From Herbiconiux sp. A18JL235 (GTDB lineage: Bacteria; Actinomycetota; Actinomycetes; Actinomycetales; Microbacteriaceae): a stretch of DNA of 64,000 nucleotides. Where the stretch lies: NCBI RefSeq assembly GCF_040939305.1, contig NZ_CP162511.1:1488001-1552000 (forward strand). The letters run 5' to 3'. Shown piece after piece: positions 25,991 to 34,428 of this stretch (positions are counted from its first letter, which is position 1; each line of letters starts with the position of its first letter). The position numbers and the translations under genes were made by a program. A model generated the notes under the pieces. That model had not been told where the DNA came from. It saw nothing but the letters and a program-made list of their open reading frames with translations, and searched no databases.

Positions 25991-27007
25991 ATGGAATTCG
26001 GCGCGGTCGTTCAGACCAATCCCCCCGCAGCCCGCACCGTGGGGCTCGCGAAGCTCAGCGAGCAGTACGGCTTCGACTACTTCTGGACCTTCGACTCCCA
26101 CCTGCTCTGGCAGGAGCCATACGTCATCTACAGCCAGATCCTCGCCGAGACGCACAAGATCAAGGTCGGCCCGATGGTCACCAACCCGGCGACCCGGGAC
26201 TGGACGGTCACCGCATCCGTCTACGCCACCCTCAACGAGATGTACGGCAACCGCACGGTGTGCGGCATCGGCCGCGGCGACTCGGCGGTGCGGGTCACCA
26301 ACGGGGCGCCCACGACGCTGAAGGCGCTGCGCGAGTCGATCCACGTCATCCGCGAACTCGCGTCGAGCCGGGCGGTGGAGTACAACGGTGCGACGCTGCA
26401 GTTCCCGTGGAGCCACGGCTCCGAGCTCGAGATGTGGGTGGCCGCCTACGGCCCGCTCGCGCTGAAGCTCACCGGCGAGGTCGGCGACGGCTTCATCCTG
26501 CAGTGCGGCGACGTCGACATCGCGAAGTGGATGATCGAGACCGTGCGCACCGCCGCCTCGAACGCCGGGCGCGACCCCCTGGCGATCAAGTTCTGCATCG
26601 CGGCTCCCATGTACATCGGCACCGATTGGGAGCACATGCGCGATCAGTGCCGCTGGTTCGGCGGCATGGTGGGCAACCACGTCGCCGACATCGTGGCGAA
26701 GTACGGAACGGACGGCGCCGTTCCGCAGGCGCTCACCGACTACATCGCCGGCCGAGAGGGCTACGACTACAACCAGCACGGGCAGGCCGGCAACACCCAC
26801 GCCGCCTTCGTGCCCGACGAGATCGTCGATCGGTTCTGCGTGCTCGGTACCGCGAAGGACCACATCGAGAAGCTCGAGCAGTACCGCGAGATCGGCTGCA
26901 CCCAGTTCGCCGGATACCTGCAGCACGACAACAAGGAGGAGACCCTCCGCGTGTACGGCGAGACCGTGATGCCCGCGCTCCGCGAGCACATCACCGCGAA
27001 AGCCTGA
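25991..27007 (+). CDS. LLM-class flavin/F420-dependent oxidoreductase in the pyrimidine operon (TIGR03842-like)
   Basis: 338-residue luciferase-like TIM barrel with AGGAA before the ATG. The N-terminal FGAVVQTNPP, the DYFWTFDSHLLW segment (about 29-40) and GIGRGDSAVR (about 94-103) match the LLM oxidoreductase subgroup often labelled F420-dependent. It lies between hydA and the ABC transporter genes and is evidently part of the operon. No dihydropyrimidine dehydrogenase is present in the window, so it might perform the redox step that produces dihydropyrimidines. That is a hypothesis; a flavin mono-oxygenase role is the alternative. Confidence 0.8.
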   Translation: MEFGAVVQTNPPAARTVGLAKLSEQYGFDYFWTFDSHLLWQEPYVIYSQILAETHKIKVGPMVTNPATRDWTVTASVYATLNEMYGNRTVCGIGRGDSAVRVTNGAPTTLKALRESIHVIRELASSRAVEYNGATLQFPWSHGSELEMWVAAYGPLALKLTGEVGDGFILQCGDVDIAKWMIETVRTAASNAGRDPLAIKFCIAAPMYIGTDWEHMRDQCRWFGGMVGNHVADIVAKYGTDGAVPQALTDYIAGREGYDYNQHGQAGNTHAAFVPDEIVDRFCVLGTAKDHIEKLEQYREIGCTQFAGYLQHDNKEETLRVYGETVMPALREHITAKA

Positions 27008-27013
27008 GCCCGG

Positions 27014-27874
27014 ATGCGTAAAGTCCTCCTCGGCGCCGGCGGCATCGTGCTGCTCGTCGTGGTCTGGGAACTCTACAAAGCGCTCGGGCCCGCCACCGGG
27101 GTGATGGTCGGCGATCTCACGATCCTGCCCCGCACCACCGACCTCGCCATGCCCCACGTCTGGGACATGGTGGCCAGGCTGTTCGAGATGAGCGGTAACG
27201 GGCGCAGGGCCATGCCGGTCTGGCTCGCCGTGGGGCAGGCCGCCGTGTTCACCCTCGGGGTGGCCGCGGTCGGGTGGGTCGTCGGCGTCGTGGTGGGCCT
27301 CCTGCTCGCCGTGCTGATGCAGCGGTTCCGCACGGCGGAGTCGGCGGTGCTGCCGTGGATCATCCTCAGCCAGACTGTTCCGCTCATCGCCATCGCCCCC
27401 TTGGTGCGGCGCTGGGGAGCGCAGCTGCAGTTCGGTGACTTCACCTGGGAGAACTGGATGTCGGTCGCCGTCATCGCGAGCTACCTCGCCTTCTTCCCGG
27501 TGTCGATCGGGGCGCTCCGCGGGCTCAACTCGCCCGATCGAATCCACGTCGAGCTGTTCCGCAGCTACGGCATCGGCTGGTGGCGCACCCTCGTCACGCT
27601 GCGCTTTCCGGCGAGTGTCCCGTACCTGCTGCCGGCCCTCCGACTCGCCGCCGCGAACGCCGTGATCGGCACCGTCGTGGCGGAGGTCTCCATCGGGCTC
27701 CGCGGCGGCATCGGCCGCATGATCATCGAGTTCGCCCAGCAGGCCTCCGGCGACCCCGCCAAGACCTGGGCGCCGATCTTCGGCGCCATCGCCGTGGGCC
27801 TCGTGGCCGCCGGTTTCATCGCCCTGCTCGGAGTGCTGCTCCGCCGCTACCGTCGAGGAGAAGTGCCCGCATGA
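27014..27874 (+). CDS. NitT/TauT-type ABC transporter permease
   Basis: 286 residues with about six membrane helices. The BPD-transporter EAA-like loop (FRSYGIGWWRTLVTLRFPASVPYLLPALR, cited from about residue 180) couples to the ATPase. The first of two permeases in the operon, it begins six bases after the LLM gene. The N-terminal signal-anchor helix is followed by a periplasmic-side stretch of about 50 residues. The substrate is probably a pyrimidine or a carbamoylated breakdown product, judged from neighbours only. Confidence 0.88.
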   Translation: MRKVLLGAGGIVLLVVVWELYKALGPATGVMVGDLTILPRTTDLAMPHVWDMVARLFEMSGNGRRAMPVWLAVGQAAVFTLGVAAVGWVVGVVVGLLLAVLMQRFRTAESAVLPWIILSQTVPLIAIAPLVRRWGAQLQFGDFTWENWMSVAVIASYLAFFPVSIGALRGLNSPDRIHVELFRSYGIGWWRTLVTLRFPASVPYLLPALRLAAANAVIGTVVAEVSIGLRGGIGRMIIEFAQQASGDPAKTWAPIFGAIAVGLVAAGFIALLGVLLRRYRRGEVPA

Positions 27875-28752
27875 GCGACGCCACCCCCGCATCCGTTCCC
27901 GCCGCTGCCGCCGCATCGGGGCCAGCGGCCGCTGCCGCATCCGTGCCCGCCGTGAAGGTCGTGGGCGTCGACAAGGTGTTCGTGCCGAAGAAGAAGTCGA
28001 AGCCGAGCGTCACGGCGCTGCAGGCGGTCGACCTCACCGTCGCCCCCGGCGAGTTCGTCTCCCTCATCGGCCCGTCGGGCTGCGGCAAGTCGACCCTGCT
28101 GCGTCTCATCGCCGACCTCGACAGCCCGTCGACCGGAACCGTCGAGGTGTTCGGCAAGACGGCCCGACAGGCGAGGATCGACCAGGAGTACGGCATCGCC
28201 TTCCAGCAGGCGGGCCTGCTGCCCTGGCGCACCGTCACCGGTAACATCGAACTGCCGCTGGAGCTCCACGGGGTCTCGTCGGCGGCCCGCAAGGCCCGCT
28301 CTGCCGAACTGCTCGCCCTCGTCGGCCTCGCCGACTTCGCCGAGAGCTACCCCGACCAGCTCTCGGGTGGCATGCAGCAGCGCGTGGCGATCGCCAGGGC
28401 GCTCGCCGAGAGCCCGCGCCTGCTGCTCATGGACGAGCCGTTCGGAGCCCTCGACGAGATGACGCGCGAACGGATGCAGACCGAGCTCGTGCGCATCTGC
28501 GGCGAGACCGGTGCCGCCGTCGTGTTCGTCACGCACTCCATCCCCGAGGCCGTGTTCTTGTCGAACCGCGTCGTCGTGATGTCGCCGCGCCCCGGTCGCA
28601 TCCGTGACATCCTCACCGTGTCGCTCGGCTCGGCGGGGGAGCGCGGTGACGAACTGCGCGAGAACGAGGGCTTCTTCGAGAACGTCAGCAAGGTGCGGGA
28701 GCTGCTGCACGGGGAGACACCGGTCGGCATCAAGGGGGTCGAGAACCGATGA
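27871..28752 (+). CDS. NitT/TauT-type ABC transporter ATP-binding protein
   Basis: 293 residues; ATG 27871 overlaps the permease stop (ATGA). Walker A GPSGCGKST is at 67-75, the Q-loop is in FQQAGLLPW, the signature LSGGMQQR is near 166, and Walker B LLLMDEPFGALDE is near 185. An Ala/Ser/Pro-rich leader of about 28 residues precedes the ABC domain and is unusual, perhaps because the true start is further in. It energises the two permeases on either side. Confidence 0.93.
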   Translation: MSDATPASVPAAAAASGPAAAAASVPAVKVVGVDKVFVPKKKSKPSVTALQAVDLTVAPGEFVSLIGPSGCGKSTLLRLIADLDSPSTGTVEVFGKTARQARIDQEYGIAFQQAGLLPWRTVTGNIELPLELHGVSSAARKARSAELLALVGLADFAESYPDQLSGGMQQRVAIARALAESPRLLLMDEPFGALDEMTRERMQTELVRICGETGAAVVFVTHSIPEAVFLSNRVVVMSPRPGRIRDILTVSLGSAGERGDELRENEGFFENVSKVRELLHGETPVGIKGVENR

Positions 28753-29522
28753 GGGCCGAGGCGCAGCCGTTCCGCACGGTGCTGGCACCCGTGGTGCTCG
28801 GCATCGTGGCGCTGACGCTGTGGCAGCTCATCGTCGTCGCCTTCGACATCAAGCCGTTCATCGTGCCAGGCCCGGTCGCGATCGGCGCCGAGTTCGGCGA
28901 CAACATCGCCACGGTCGCCCAGGGCGCCTTCGTCACGGGGGGCAACGCCCTCGTGGGGCTCGTCGTGGGCGGCGTCGTGGGCATCCTGTTCGCCGTGCTG
29001 GCCGCCCTGGTGCGCGTGGTCGACGAGTTGAGCGCCGCGATCGTCTCGGCCGTCGCCGTGGTGCCCATCGTGGCGCTCGCCCCCGTGCTCTACAACATGT
29101 TCGGTGCGGGTGCCGAGACGGCGAGGCAGCTCGTCGCGGCGATCGCTGTGTTCATCCCCGTCTACATCAACACCCTGCGCGGCCTCCGCCAGGTACGGCC
29201 GGTGCACCGCGACCTGATGCGTGTGTACGCGGCGTCGTCGTGGCAGATGACCCGCACGGTCACCGTGCCGGGCGCCCTGCCGTTCATCTTCACCGGGCTG
29301 CGCATCGCGTCGAGCCTCGCCGTCATCTCAGCACTCATCGCCGAGTACTTCGGCGGGCCGGTCGGCGGCCTCGGCAAGTCGATCACCTCGGCCGCCGCCT
29401 CGTCGAACTACAACCTCGCCTGGGCCTACGTGCTCGGCGCCATCCTCGTGGGGCTCGTGTTCTACTGCGTCACGCTCGCCGTCGAGAAGTTCGCCACCCG
29501 GCACTACAGCCCCAGCACCTAG
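28749..29522 (+). CDS. NitT/TauT-type ABC transporter permease
   Basis: 257 residues, overlapping the ATPase gene by ATGA. Six membrane helices and the coupling loop (MRVYAASSWQMTRTVTVPGALPF, cited from about residue 157) are visible. It forms a heteromeric permease with the product of 27014-27874. A 102-base gap with a strong AAGGAGG ribosome site follows before the binding-protein gene. Confidence 0.9.
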   Translation: MRAEAQPFRTVLAPVVLGIVALTLWQLIVVAFDIKPFIVPGPVAIGAEFGDNIATVAQGAFVTGGNALVGLVVGGVVGILFAVLAALVRVVDELSAAIVSAVAVVPIVALAPVLYNMFGAGAETARQLVAAIAVFIPVYINTLRGLRQVRPVHRDLMRVYAASSWQMTRTVTVPGALPFIFTGLRIASSLAVISALIAEYFGGPVGGLGKSITSAAASSNYNLAWAYVLGAILVGLVFYCVTLAVEKFATRHYSPST

Positions 29523-29624
29523 ACCCGCACCGCGCCCCCGGCCCGCCCACGCGCCCGGCCGGAGGCATCCGACAGCATCACCGACCGTTCCGCACCACAC
29601 GCCGCAGCACACAAGGAGGAACAC

Positions 29625-30779
29625 ATGAAACACAGCACCCGTCTCATCTCAGGGGTCGGCGCTCTCGCCGTCACCGCCCTCGCGCTCGCGGGCTGCTCGA
29701 GCGGAGGCTCGGGCACCTCGACCAGCGCCGCCGACGGCGACGCCGGCGAGCTCACCCCCGTCTCGCTGCAGCTGCAGTGGTACTCGCAGGCGCAGTTCGC
29801 CGGGTACTACGCCGCTCTCGAGCAGGGCTACTACGAAGACGAGGGCCTCGACGTCACCATCCTCGAAGGCGCCGCCGACATCGTGCCGATCGACGTGCTG
29901 ACGGGCGGCGACGCCGACTTCGCCATCTCCTGGGTGCCCAAGGTGCTCGGCTCCATCGAGCAGGGCGCCGCGGTCACCGACATCGCCCAGATCTTCGAGC
30001 GCTCGGGCACCACGCAGGTCTCGTTCAAGGACGAAGACATCACCACCGCCGCCGACCTGGCAGGCAAGTCCGTGGGCAGCTGGGGCTACGGCAACGAATG
30101 GGAGCTGTTCGCCGGGATGGCGAAGGCCGGTGTCACCCTCGACAAGATCTCGCTCGTGCAGCAGGCCTTCGACATGAGCGGCTTCCTCGCCGGAGACATC
30201 CAGGCGGCGCAGGCGATGACCTACAACGAGTACGCCCAGGTTCTCGAGACCGTCAACCCGGCAACAGGTGAGCTCTACCAGCCCGATGAGCTCAACCTCA
30301 TCGACTGGAACAAAGAGGGCACCGCGATGCTGCAAGACGCCATCTGGGCCGACAGCGACCGCCTCGCCGACGACGCCGACTACGCCGACACCGCGGTGAA
30401 GTTCATCAAGGCCTCCATCAAGGGCTGGGCCTACGCCCGCGACAACGCGGCAGAGGCCGCGGCGATCGTCACCGATTCCGGCTCGCAGCTCGGGGAGAGC
30501 CACCAGCTCTGGATGACCAACGAGGTCAACAAGCTCATCTGGCCGAGCACCTCGGGCGTCGGCACGATCAACCAGGACCAGTGGGACCAGACCGTGAAGA
30601 TCGCGATGGACACCCCGAATGAGACCGGAGCCACGGTCATCACCTCCGAGCCGCCGGCGACCGCCTACAGCAACGAGTACGTCGAGAAGGCGCTCGCGGA
30701 GTTGAAGGATGAGGGAGTGGACGTCATGGGGGCGGACTTCGAGCCGATCACGGTTGAGTTGAAGGAGGGCGGGAACTAG
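29625..30779 (+). CDS. ABC transporter substrate-binding lipoprotein (NMT1/THI5-like)
   Basis: 384 residues. The signal peptide ends in the lipobox LALAGC (Cys about 24), so the protein is anchored outside the membrane. The mature fold is the NMT1/THI5 type, beginning VSLQLQWYSQAQFAGYYAAL and EQGYYEDEGLDVTI. This fold is shared with pyrimidine-precursor (HMP, formylaminopyrimidine), riboflavin and taurine binders. With a dihydropyrimidinase operon, a pyrimidine-like ligand is the best guess. Its strong ribosome site fits the excess expression usual for binding proteins. Confidence 0.9.
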   Translation: MKHSTRLISGVGALAVTALALAGCSSGGSGTSTSAADGDAGELTPVSLQLQWYSQAQFAGYYAALEQGYYEDEGLDVTILEGAADIVPIDVLTGGDADFAISWVPKVLGSIEQGAAVTDIAQIFERSGTTQVSFKDEDITTAADLAGKSVGSWGYGNEWELFAGMAKAGVTLDKISLVQQAFDMSGFLAGDIQAAQAMTYNEYAQVLETVNPATGELYQPDELNLIDWNKEGTAMLQDAIWADSDRLADDADYADTAVKFIKASIKGWAYARDNAAEAAAIVTDSGSQLGESHQLWMTNEVNKLIWPSTSGVGTINQDQWDQTVKIAMDTPNETGATVITSEPPATAYSNEYVEKALAELKDEGVDVMGADFEPITVELKEGGN

Positions 30780-30791
30780 GTTCTCGCGGCG

Positions 30792-30880
30792 GTGATGCGG
30801 GGGGCGGATCCTCGTCCTCAGCCTAAGGGTTGAGCGGAGCTCAAAGGCGGCTGAGGCCGAGAATCCGCCCCCCGCATCAC
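30792..30880. repeat. 89-bp palindrome between the binding-protein and aminotransferase genes
   Basis: Arms of 32 bases (30792-30823 and 30849-30880) pair with two mismatches. The loop carries a further perfect six-bp stem (TTGAGC and GCTCAA). The sequence is unrelated to the tail-to-tail palindromes elsewhere. It lies inside a co-directional operon, 12 bases after the binding-protein stop and 40 before the aminotransferase, so it could stabilise the upstream mRNA or attenuate transcription. No T run follows. Confidence 0.75.
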
Positions 30881-30919
30881 CTCGAGTAGCAAGCGGCACC
30901 ACACAGAACGGCTAGAAGA

Positions 30920-32257
30920 ATGAGTGTTGAAGAAGAAGGTACGGAGAAGCAGCGGCTGACGCGGGAGTTGGATCAGGCGCATGTGTTTCATTCGTGGTCG
31001 GCGCAGGGGGCGTTGAACCCGATGGTGATCGCCGGAGGGCTCGGCGCGACCGTGTGGGACTTCGAGGGGAGGGAGTACCTCGACTTCTCGTCGCAGCTGG
31101 TGAACACCAACATCGGGCATCAGCATCCGGCGGTGGTCGCCGCGATCAAGGAGCAGGCCGACGTGCTGACGACGGTCGCCCCGGCCCACGCGAACCTCAC
31201 GCGGGGGAAGGCTGCTCAGAAGATCCTCGAGAAGGCGGGCAGCTCGTTCTCGAAGGTGTTCTTCACCAACGGCGGCGCCGACGCCAACGAGAACGCCATC
31301 AGGATGGCGCGGCTGCACACCGGTCGCGACAAGGTGCTCTCGACCTACCGCTCCTACCACGGCAACACCGGGGCGGCTGTCGTCGCCACCGGCGACTGGC
31401 GTCGGGTGCCGAACGAGTACTCGCGCGGGCACGTGCACTTCTTCGGGCCGTTCTCCTACCGCTCCGAGTTCTGGGCGGAGAGCCCAGAGCAGGAGAGCGA
31501 GCGCGCGCTGCACCACCTGCGCCGGGTGATCCAGGCCGAGGGGCCCGCCTCCATCGCCGCCATCCTCCTCGAGACCGTCCCGGGCACCGCGGGCGTCATC
31601 GTGCCCCCGCCCGGCTACCTCGCCGGGGTGCGGGCGCTCGCCGACGAGTACGGCATCGTGCTCATCTTCGACGAGGTGATGGCCGGGTTCGGCCGCACCG
31701 GCGGCTGGTTCGCCTTCCAGTCGCTCGCCGAGGACGGCGTCGTCGTGCAGCCCGACCTCATCACCTTCGCCAAGGGCGTGAACTCCGGCTACGTGCCGGC
31801 CGGCGGGGTCATCATCTCCCCGTCCATCGCCGAGCAGTTCGACGACGCCGTCTTCCCCGGCGGCCTCACCTACTCCGGCCACCCACTCGCCATGGCCGCC
31901 ATCGTGGGCACGATCGACGCCATGGAGGCGGAGGGCATCGTCGCGAACGCCGAGCGCATCGGGCGCGAGAAGCTCGCCCCTGGCCTCGCCGCGCTCGCCG
32001 GGAAGTACGAGCTCATCGGCGAGGTGCGCGGGCTCGGGGTGTTCTGGGCGCTCGACCTGGTCACCGATCGCGAGACCCGCGAGCCGGTTCCCGCATCCGT
32101 CGTCGGAGCGCTGAAGTCGGCGCTGCTCGAGCGCGGGCTGCTGCCGTTCTTCGCCGACAACCGGCTGCACGTGGTGCCGCCCTGCGTCGTCACCGACGAC
32201 GAGGTCGACCGCGCGCTGGCGATCTACGACGAGGCGTTCGCCTCGCTCGCCTCGTAG
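30920..32257 (+). CDS. Class III PLP-dependent aminotransferase, probably beta-alanine transaminase
   Basis: 445 residues. Class III features are GGLGATVWDFEGREYLDF (about 34-51), TNGGADANENAIRMAR (about 115-130), LIFDEVMAGFGRTG (about 251-264) and the PLP lysine in TFAKGVNSGY (about 287). As the last gene of the pyrimidine operon it most plausibly removes the amino group of beta-alanine or 3-aminoisobutyrate to give malonate semialdehyde. Specificity is inferred from context. No methylmalonate-semialdehyde dehydrogenase lies next to it. Confidence 0.88.
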   Translation: MSVEEEGTEKQRLTRELDQAHVFHSWSAQGALNPMVIAGGLGATVWDFEGREYLDFSSQLVNTNIGHQHPAVVAAIKEQADVLTTVAPAHANLTRGKAAQKILEKAGSSFSKVFFTNGGADANENAIRMARLHTGRDKVLSTYRSYHGNTGAAVVATGDWRRVPNEYSRGHVHFFGPFSYRSEFWAESPEQESERALHHLRRVIQAEGPASIAAILLETVPGTAGVIVPPPGYLAGVRALADEYGIVLIFDEVMAGFGRTGGWFAFQSLAEDGVVVQPDLITFAKGVNSGYVPAGGVIISPSIAEQFDDAVFPGGLTYSGHPLAMAAIVGTIDAMEAEGIVANAERIGREKLAPGLAALAGKYELIGEVRGLGVFWALDLVTDRETREPVPASVVGALKSALLERGLLPFFADNRLHVVPPCVVTDDEVDRALAIYDEAFASLAS

Positions 32258-32421
32258 TCGGGGAGGGGTGGGGTGCCCGCCCAGGCGGCGTGCGCCCACC
32301 CCTCGGCCCGGCCGCTGCCCCGAGTCGTGACCCTGCGGTGGCCGTCACGGGCCACGGCGACGACCGTGGCGGCGATTCCGGATGCGGCGAGTGCGCCGAG
32401 GAGGACGAGAACAGTGATCAT
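32224..32421 (-). CDS. Small single-span membrane protein, 65 aa
   Basis: ATG 32421 is chosen because AAAGGAA lies six bases upstream; the in-frame ATG at 32436 contains that site. One N-terminal membrane helix (about 3-22) is followed by a basic, Gly/Ala-rich tail with PPLPDYEASEA near the end. Its 3' end overlaps the aminotransferase gene by 34 bases in the opposite direction. Function unknown. Confidence 0.55.
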   Translation of the reverse strand: MITVLVLLGALAASGIAATVVAVARDGHRRVTTRGSGRAEGWAHAAWAGTPPLPDYEASEANASS

Positions 32422-32552
32422 CGGGGTTCCTTTCATGAGGGTCGAGGGCGTTCCGGCGGGGGTGGGCCGGCGGTGCGGTGGTGCTGGTCGGTAAGGCTCA
32501 CGGTGGCAGCATCCGCTCTGTAGATCAATCGCAGAGTTCTTCGCCTTCGGTG

Positions 32553-32558
32553 TAGCAT
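32553..32558 (+). promoter_or_regulatory. Leaderless -10 box (TAGCAT) of the lysR gene
   Basis: TAGCAT is followed by exactly six bases and the ATG at 32565. No ribosome site is present in between. Confidence 0.6.
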
Positions 32559-32564
32559 CGCTTC

Positions 32565-33560
32565 ATGGATGTGAGACGGCTCGAGCTGCTGCGCGAACTC
32601 GCCGAGCGGGGGAGCATCACCGAGGTCGCCAAGGCGACCCACCGCACCCCGTCGGCGGTGTCGCAGCAGCTGCGCGTGCTCGAGCGCGAGGCCGGTCTGC
32701 CGCTCACCGAGAAGTCGGGGCGCGGCATCGTGCTCACCGACGCCGGCCGGGCCCTGGCGAGGAGCGCCACCGACGTGGCCGTGGCCATCGAGCACGCGAA
32801 CGCGCTCTGGGACGAATTCCGCAACGACCCGACGGGAGAGGTGTCGCTGGCCTCGTTCCCGACCGGCGGGCAGATGCTCCTGCCCGGGGTGCTGCACCGG
32901 CTCGACGAGGTGGGCGGGCTCACGCTGCACTGCTCCGACCGCGACCTCGAGAGCGACGACTTCCCCTCCATCACCGCCGACTTCGACATCGTGCTGGCCC
33001 ATACGCCCACCCCGGCCGCCACCAATTGGGCCAGCCGCGAGGTGGTGATGGTGAAGCTCATGACCGAGCCGCTCGACATCGCCCTGCCGCCCGGGCACCC
33101 GCTCGCGGCGAAAGACCTGCTCGACCCCGAAGACCTCATCGGTGAGCGCTGGATCGGGGTTCCCTGGGGGTACCCGTTCGAGCGCACCATCCACGAGATC
33201 TCGGCGGCGGCCGGCGCCCCCATGAACATCGTGCAGCGCTTCGGCGACACCCGCGTGACCGAGGCCTTCGTGGCCGCGGGGCTCGGCATCGCCATCCTGC
33301 CCTGCTACACGGCCGGCGGCGCCTATCGCAGCGAGATCGTGCTGCGGAACCTGCGCGGCGTGGTCGCCGAGCGGCACATCTTCGCCCTCATGCGCCCCGA
33401 CCGCGCCGAGCGGCTCGCGGTGCGCACCGTCATCGACGCGCTGCGGGCGGAGGCGGCTGCGGTCGTCGCGGCGAACGCCCACCGCAACCCACCCGCCGCG
33501 GCGCCCGCCGACCCACCCCGAGCGACGCCGACCCCCTCGGGCGACGGTAGGATCTCGTAG
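32565..33560 (+). CDS. LysR-family transcriptional regulator
   Basis: 331 residues. The N-terminal winged helix (about 1-60: LRELAERGSITEVAKATHRTPSAVSQQLRVLE) is followed by the periplasmic-binding-like effector domain (about 90-290). The C-terminus is a Pro/Ala-rich tail of about 35 residues that also contains the promoter of the next gene. No operon partner is coded divergently except the small membrane protein. The target and ligand are unknown. Confidence 0.88.
   Translation: MDVRRLELLRELAERGSITEVAKATHRTPSAVSQQLRVLEREAGLPLTEKSGRGIVLTDAGRALARSATDVAVAIEHANALWDEFRNDPTGEVSLASFPTGGQMLLPGVLHRLDEVGGLTLHCSDRDLESDDFPSITADFDIVLAHTPTPAATNWASREVVMVKLMTEPLDIALPPGHPLAAKDLLDPEDLIGERWIGVPWGYPFERTIHEISAAAGAPMNIVQRFGDTRVTEAFVAAGLGIAILPCYTAGGAYRSEIVLRNLRGVVAERHIFALMRPDRAERLAVRTVIDALRAEAAAVVAANAHRNPPAAAPADPPRATPTPSGDGRIS
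33548..33553 (+). promoter_or_regulatory. Leaderless -10 box (TAGGAT) of the yceD-rpmF-rnc-mutM unit, inside lysR
   Basis: TAGGAT is followed by exactly six bases and GTG 33560. It lies in the last codons of lysR, so the ribosomal/RNase III unit can be transcribed independently. Confidence 0.6.
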
Positions 33561-34135
33561 TGAGCACATTCAAGAAGACCCCTTACACGGTCAACGTGCG
33601 CGACCTCCTCCACAAGCCGGGGGAGATGCGCGAGCACTCCTTCGACATCCCGGTCACCGAGAAGCTCGGCGAGGGCCTCATCGCCGTGAAGGCGGGTGAG
33701 GAGCTGCATGTCGAGCTCCGGCTCGAGTCGGTGCACGAGGGCATCCTGGTGACCGCCGAGGTCGAGGCGGAGGCCGACGGCGAGTGCGGTCGGTGCCTCC
33801 GGGAGATCCGTCAGCCTGTCGAAGTCGAATTCCAGGAGCTTTTCGCGTATTCTTCTGACGAAGCTTTCGATCACGAGGTTCACGACGACCATGTCGATCT
33901 CGAACCTCTGATCAGGGACTCGGTGGTGCTGTCACTGCCGTTCCAGCCGGTGTGCACGCCGGATTGCCCGGGCCTCGACCCCGTGACGGGGGAGAGACTG
34001 GCCGATCATCCGGTAGCCCCTGTTGCCCAGCCGATCGATCCGAGATGGTCGGCGCTGGCCGGCCTGCGCGGGTCGGAAGGCGGCGGGGCCGAGCAGGCGG
34101 AGGCTTCCGAAGACACGGACACCGAAGGCAACTAG
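33560..34135 (+). CDS. DUF177/YceD-family 23S rRNA accumulation protein
   Basis: 191 residues from GTG 33560, overlapping the lysR stop by one base. The DUF177 core with GECGRCLREI (about 74-83) and the second cysteine pair in PVCTPDCPGL (about 131-140) forms the family's four-cysteine motif. In many bacteria yceD precedes rpmF, as here, and is linked to 23S rRNA accumulation. An acidic, Glu/Ala-rich C-terminal tail is variable. Confidence 0.9.
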   Translation: MSTFKKTPYTVNVRDLLHKPGEMREHSFDIPVTEKLGEGLIAVKAGEELHVELRLESVHEGILVTAEVEAEADGECGRCLREIRQPVEVEFQELFAYSSDEAFDHEVHDDHVDLEPLIRDSVVLSLPFQPVCTPDCPGLDPVTGERLADHPVAPVAQPIDPRWSALAGLRGSEGGGAEQAEASEDTDTEGN

Positions 34136-34201
34136 CCCGGGTGTCGAAACCGCCGGTGTGGCGCGAGAGCGCGGCACCGACAGAAGAGAAGAGAGATAGT
34201 C

Positions 34202-34405
34202 ATGGCTGTTCCGAAGCGGAAGAAGTCACGTTCCAACACCCACGCGCGTCGTTCGCAGTGGAAGGCCGAGGTCCCCACCCTCGTCAAGACCGTCGAGAAC
34301 GGCAAGACCACCTACAGCCTTCCCCACCGCGCGAAGGTCGTCGAAGACTCCGCCGGCACCCCGCTCTTCATGGAGTACAAGGGCCGTAAGGTCGCCGACG
34401 TCTAA
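34202..34405 (+). CDS. rpmF: 50S ribosomal protein L32
   Basis: 67 residues starting [18 protein letters not shown], the universal L32 N-terminus. The zinc-binding cysteines of some L32 forms are absent, so this is the zinc-independent type common in actinobacteria. It follows yceD by 66 bases and precedes rnc, the usual order. Confidence 0.97.
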   Translation: MAVPKRKKSRSNTHARRSQWKAEVPTLVKTVENGKTTYSLPHRAKVVEDSAGTPLFMEYKGRKVADV

Positions 34406-34428
34406 AGCCGGTTCGAAAGGTGCGGCCC

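Noticed and set aside
25991..27007. RutA pyrimidine mono-oxygenase
   Set aside because: It belongs to the same broad LLM family, but no RutB-G genes are present and the neighbours are those of the reductive pathway.
30792..30880. Insertion-sequence end or MITE
   Set aside because: There is a single copy in the window with no target-site duplication and no transposase. It is treated as a hairpin element.
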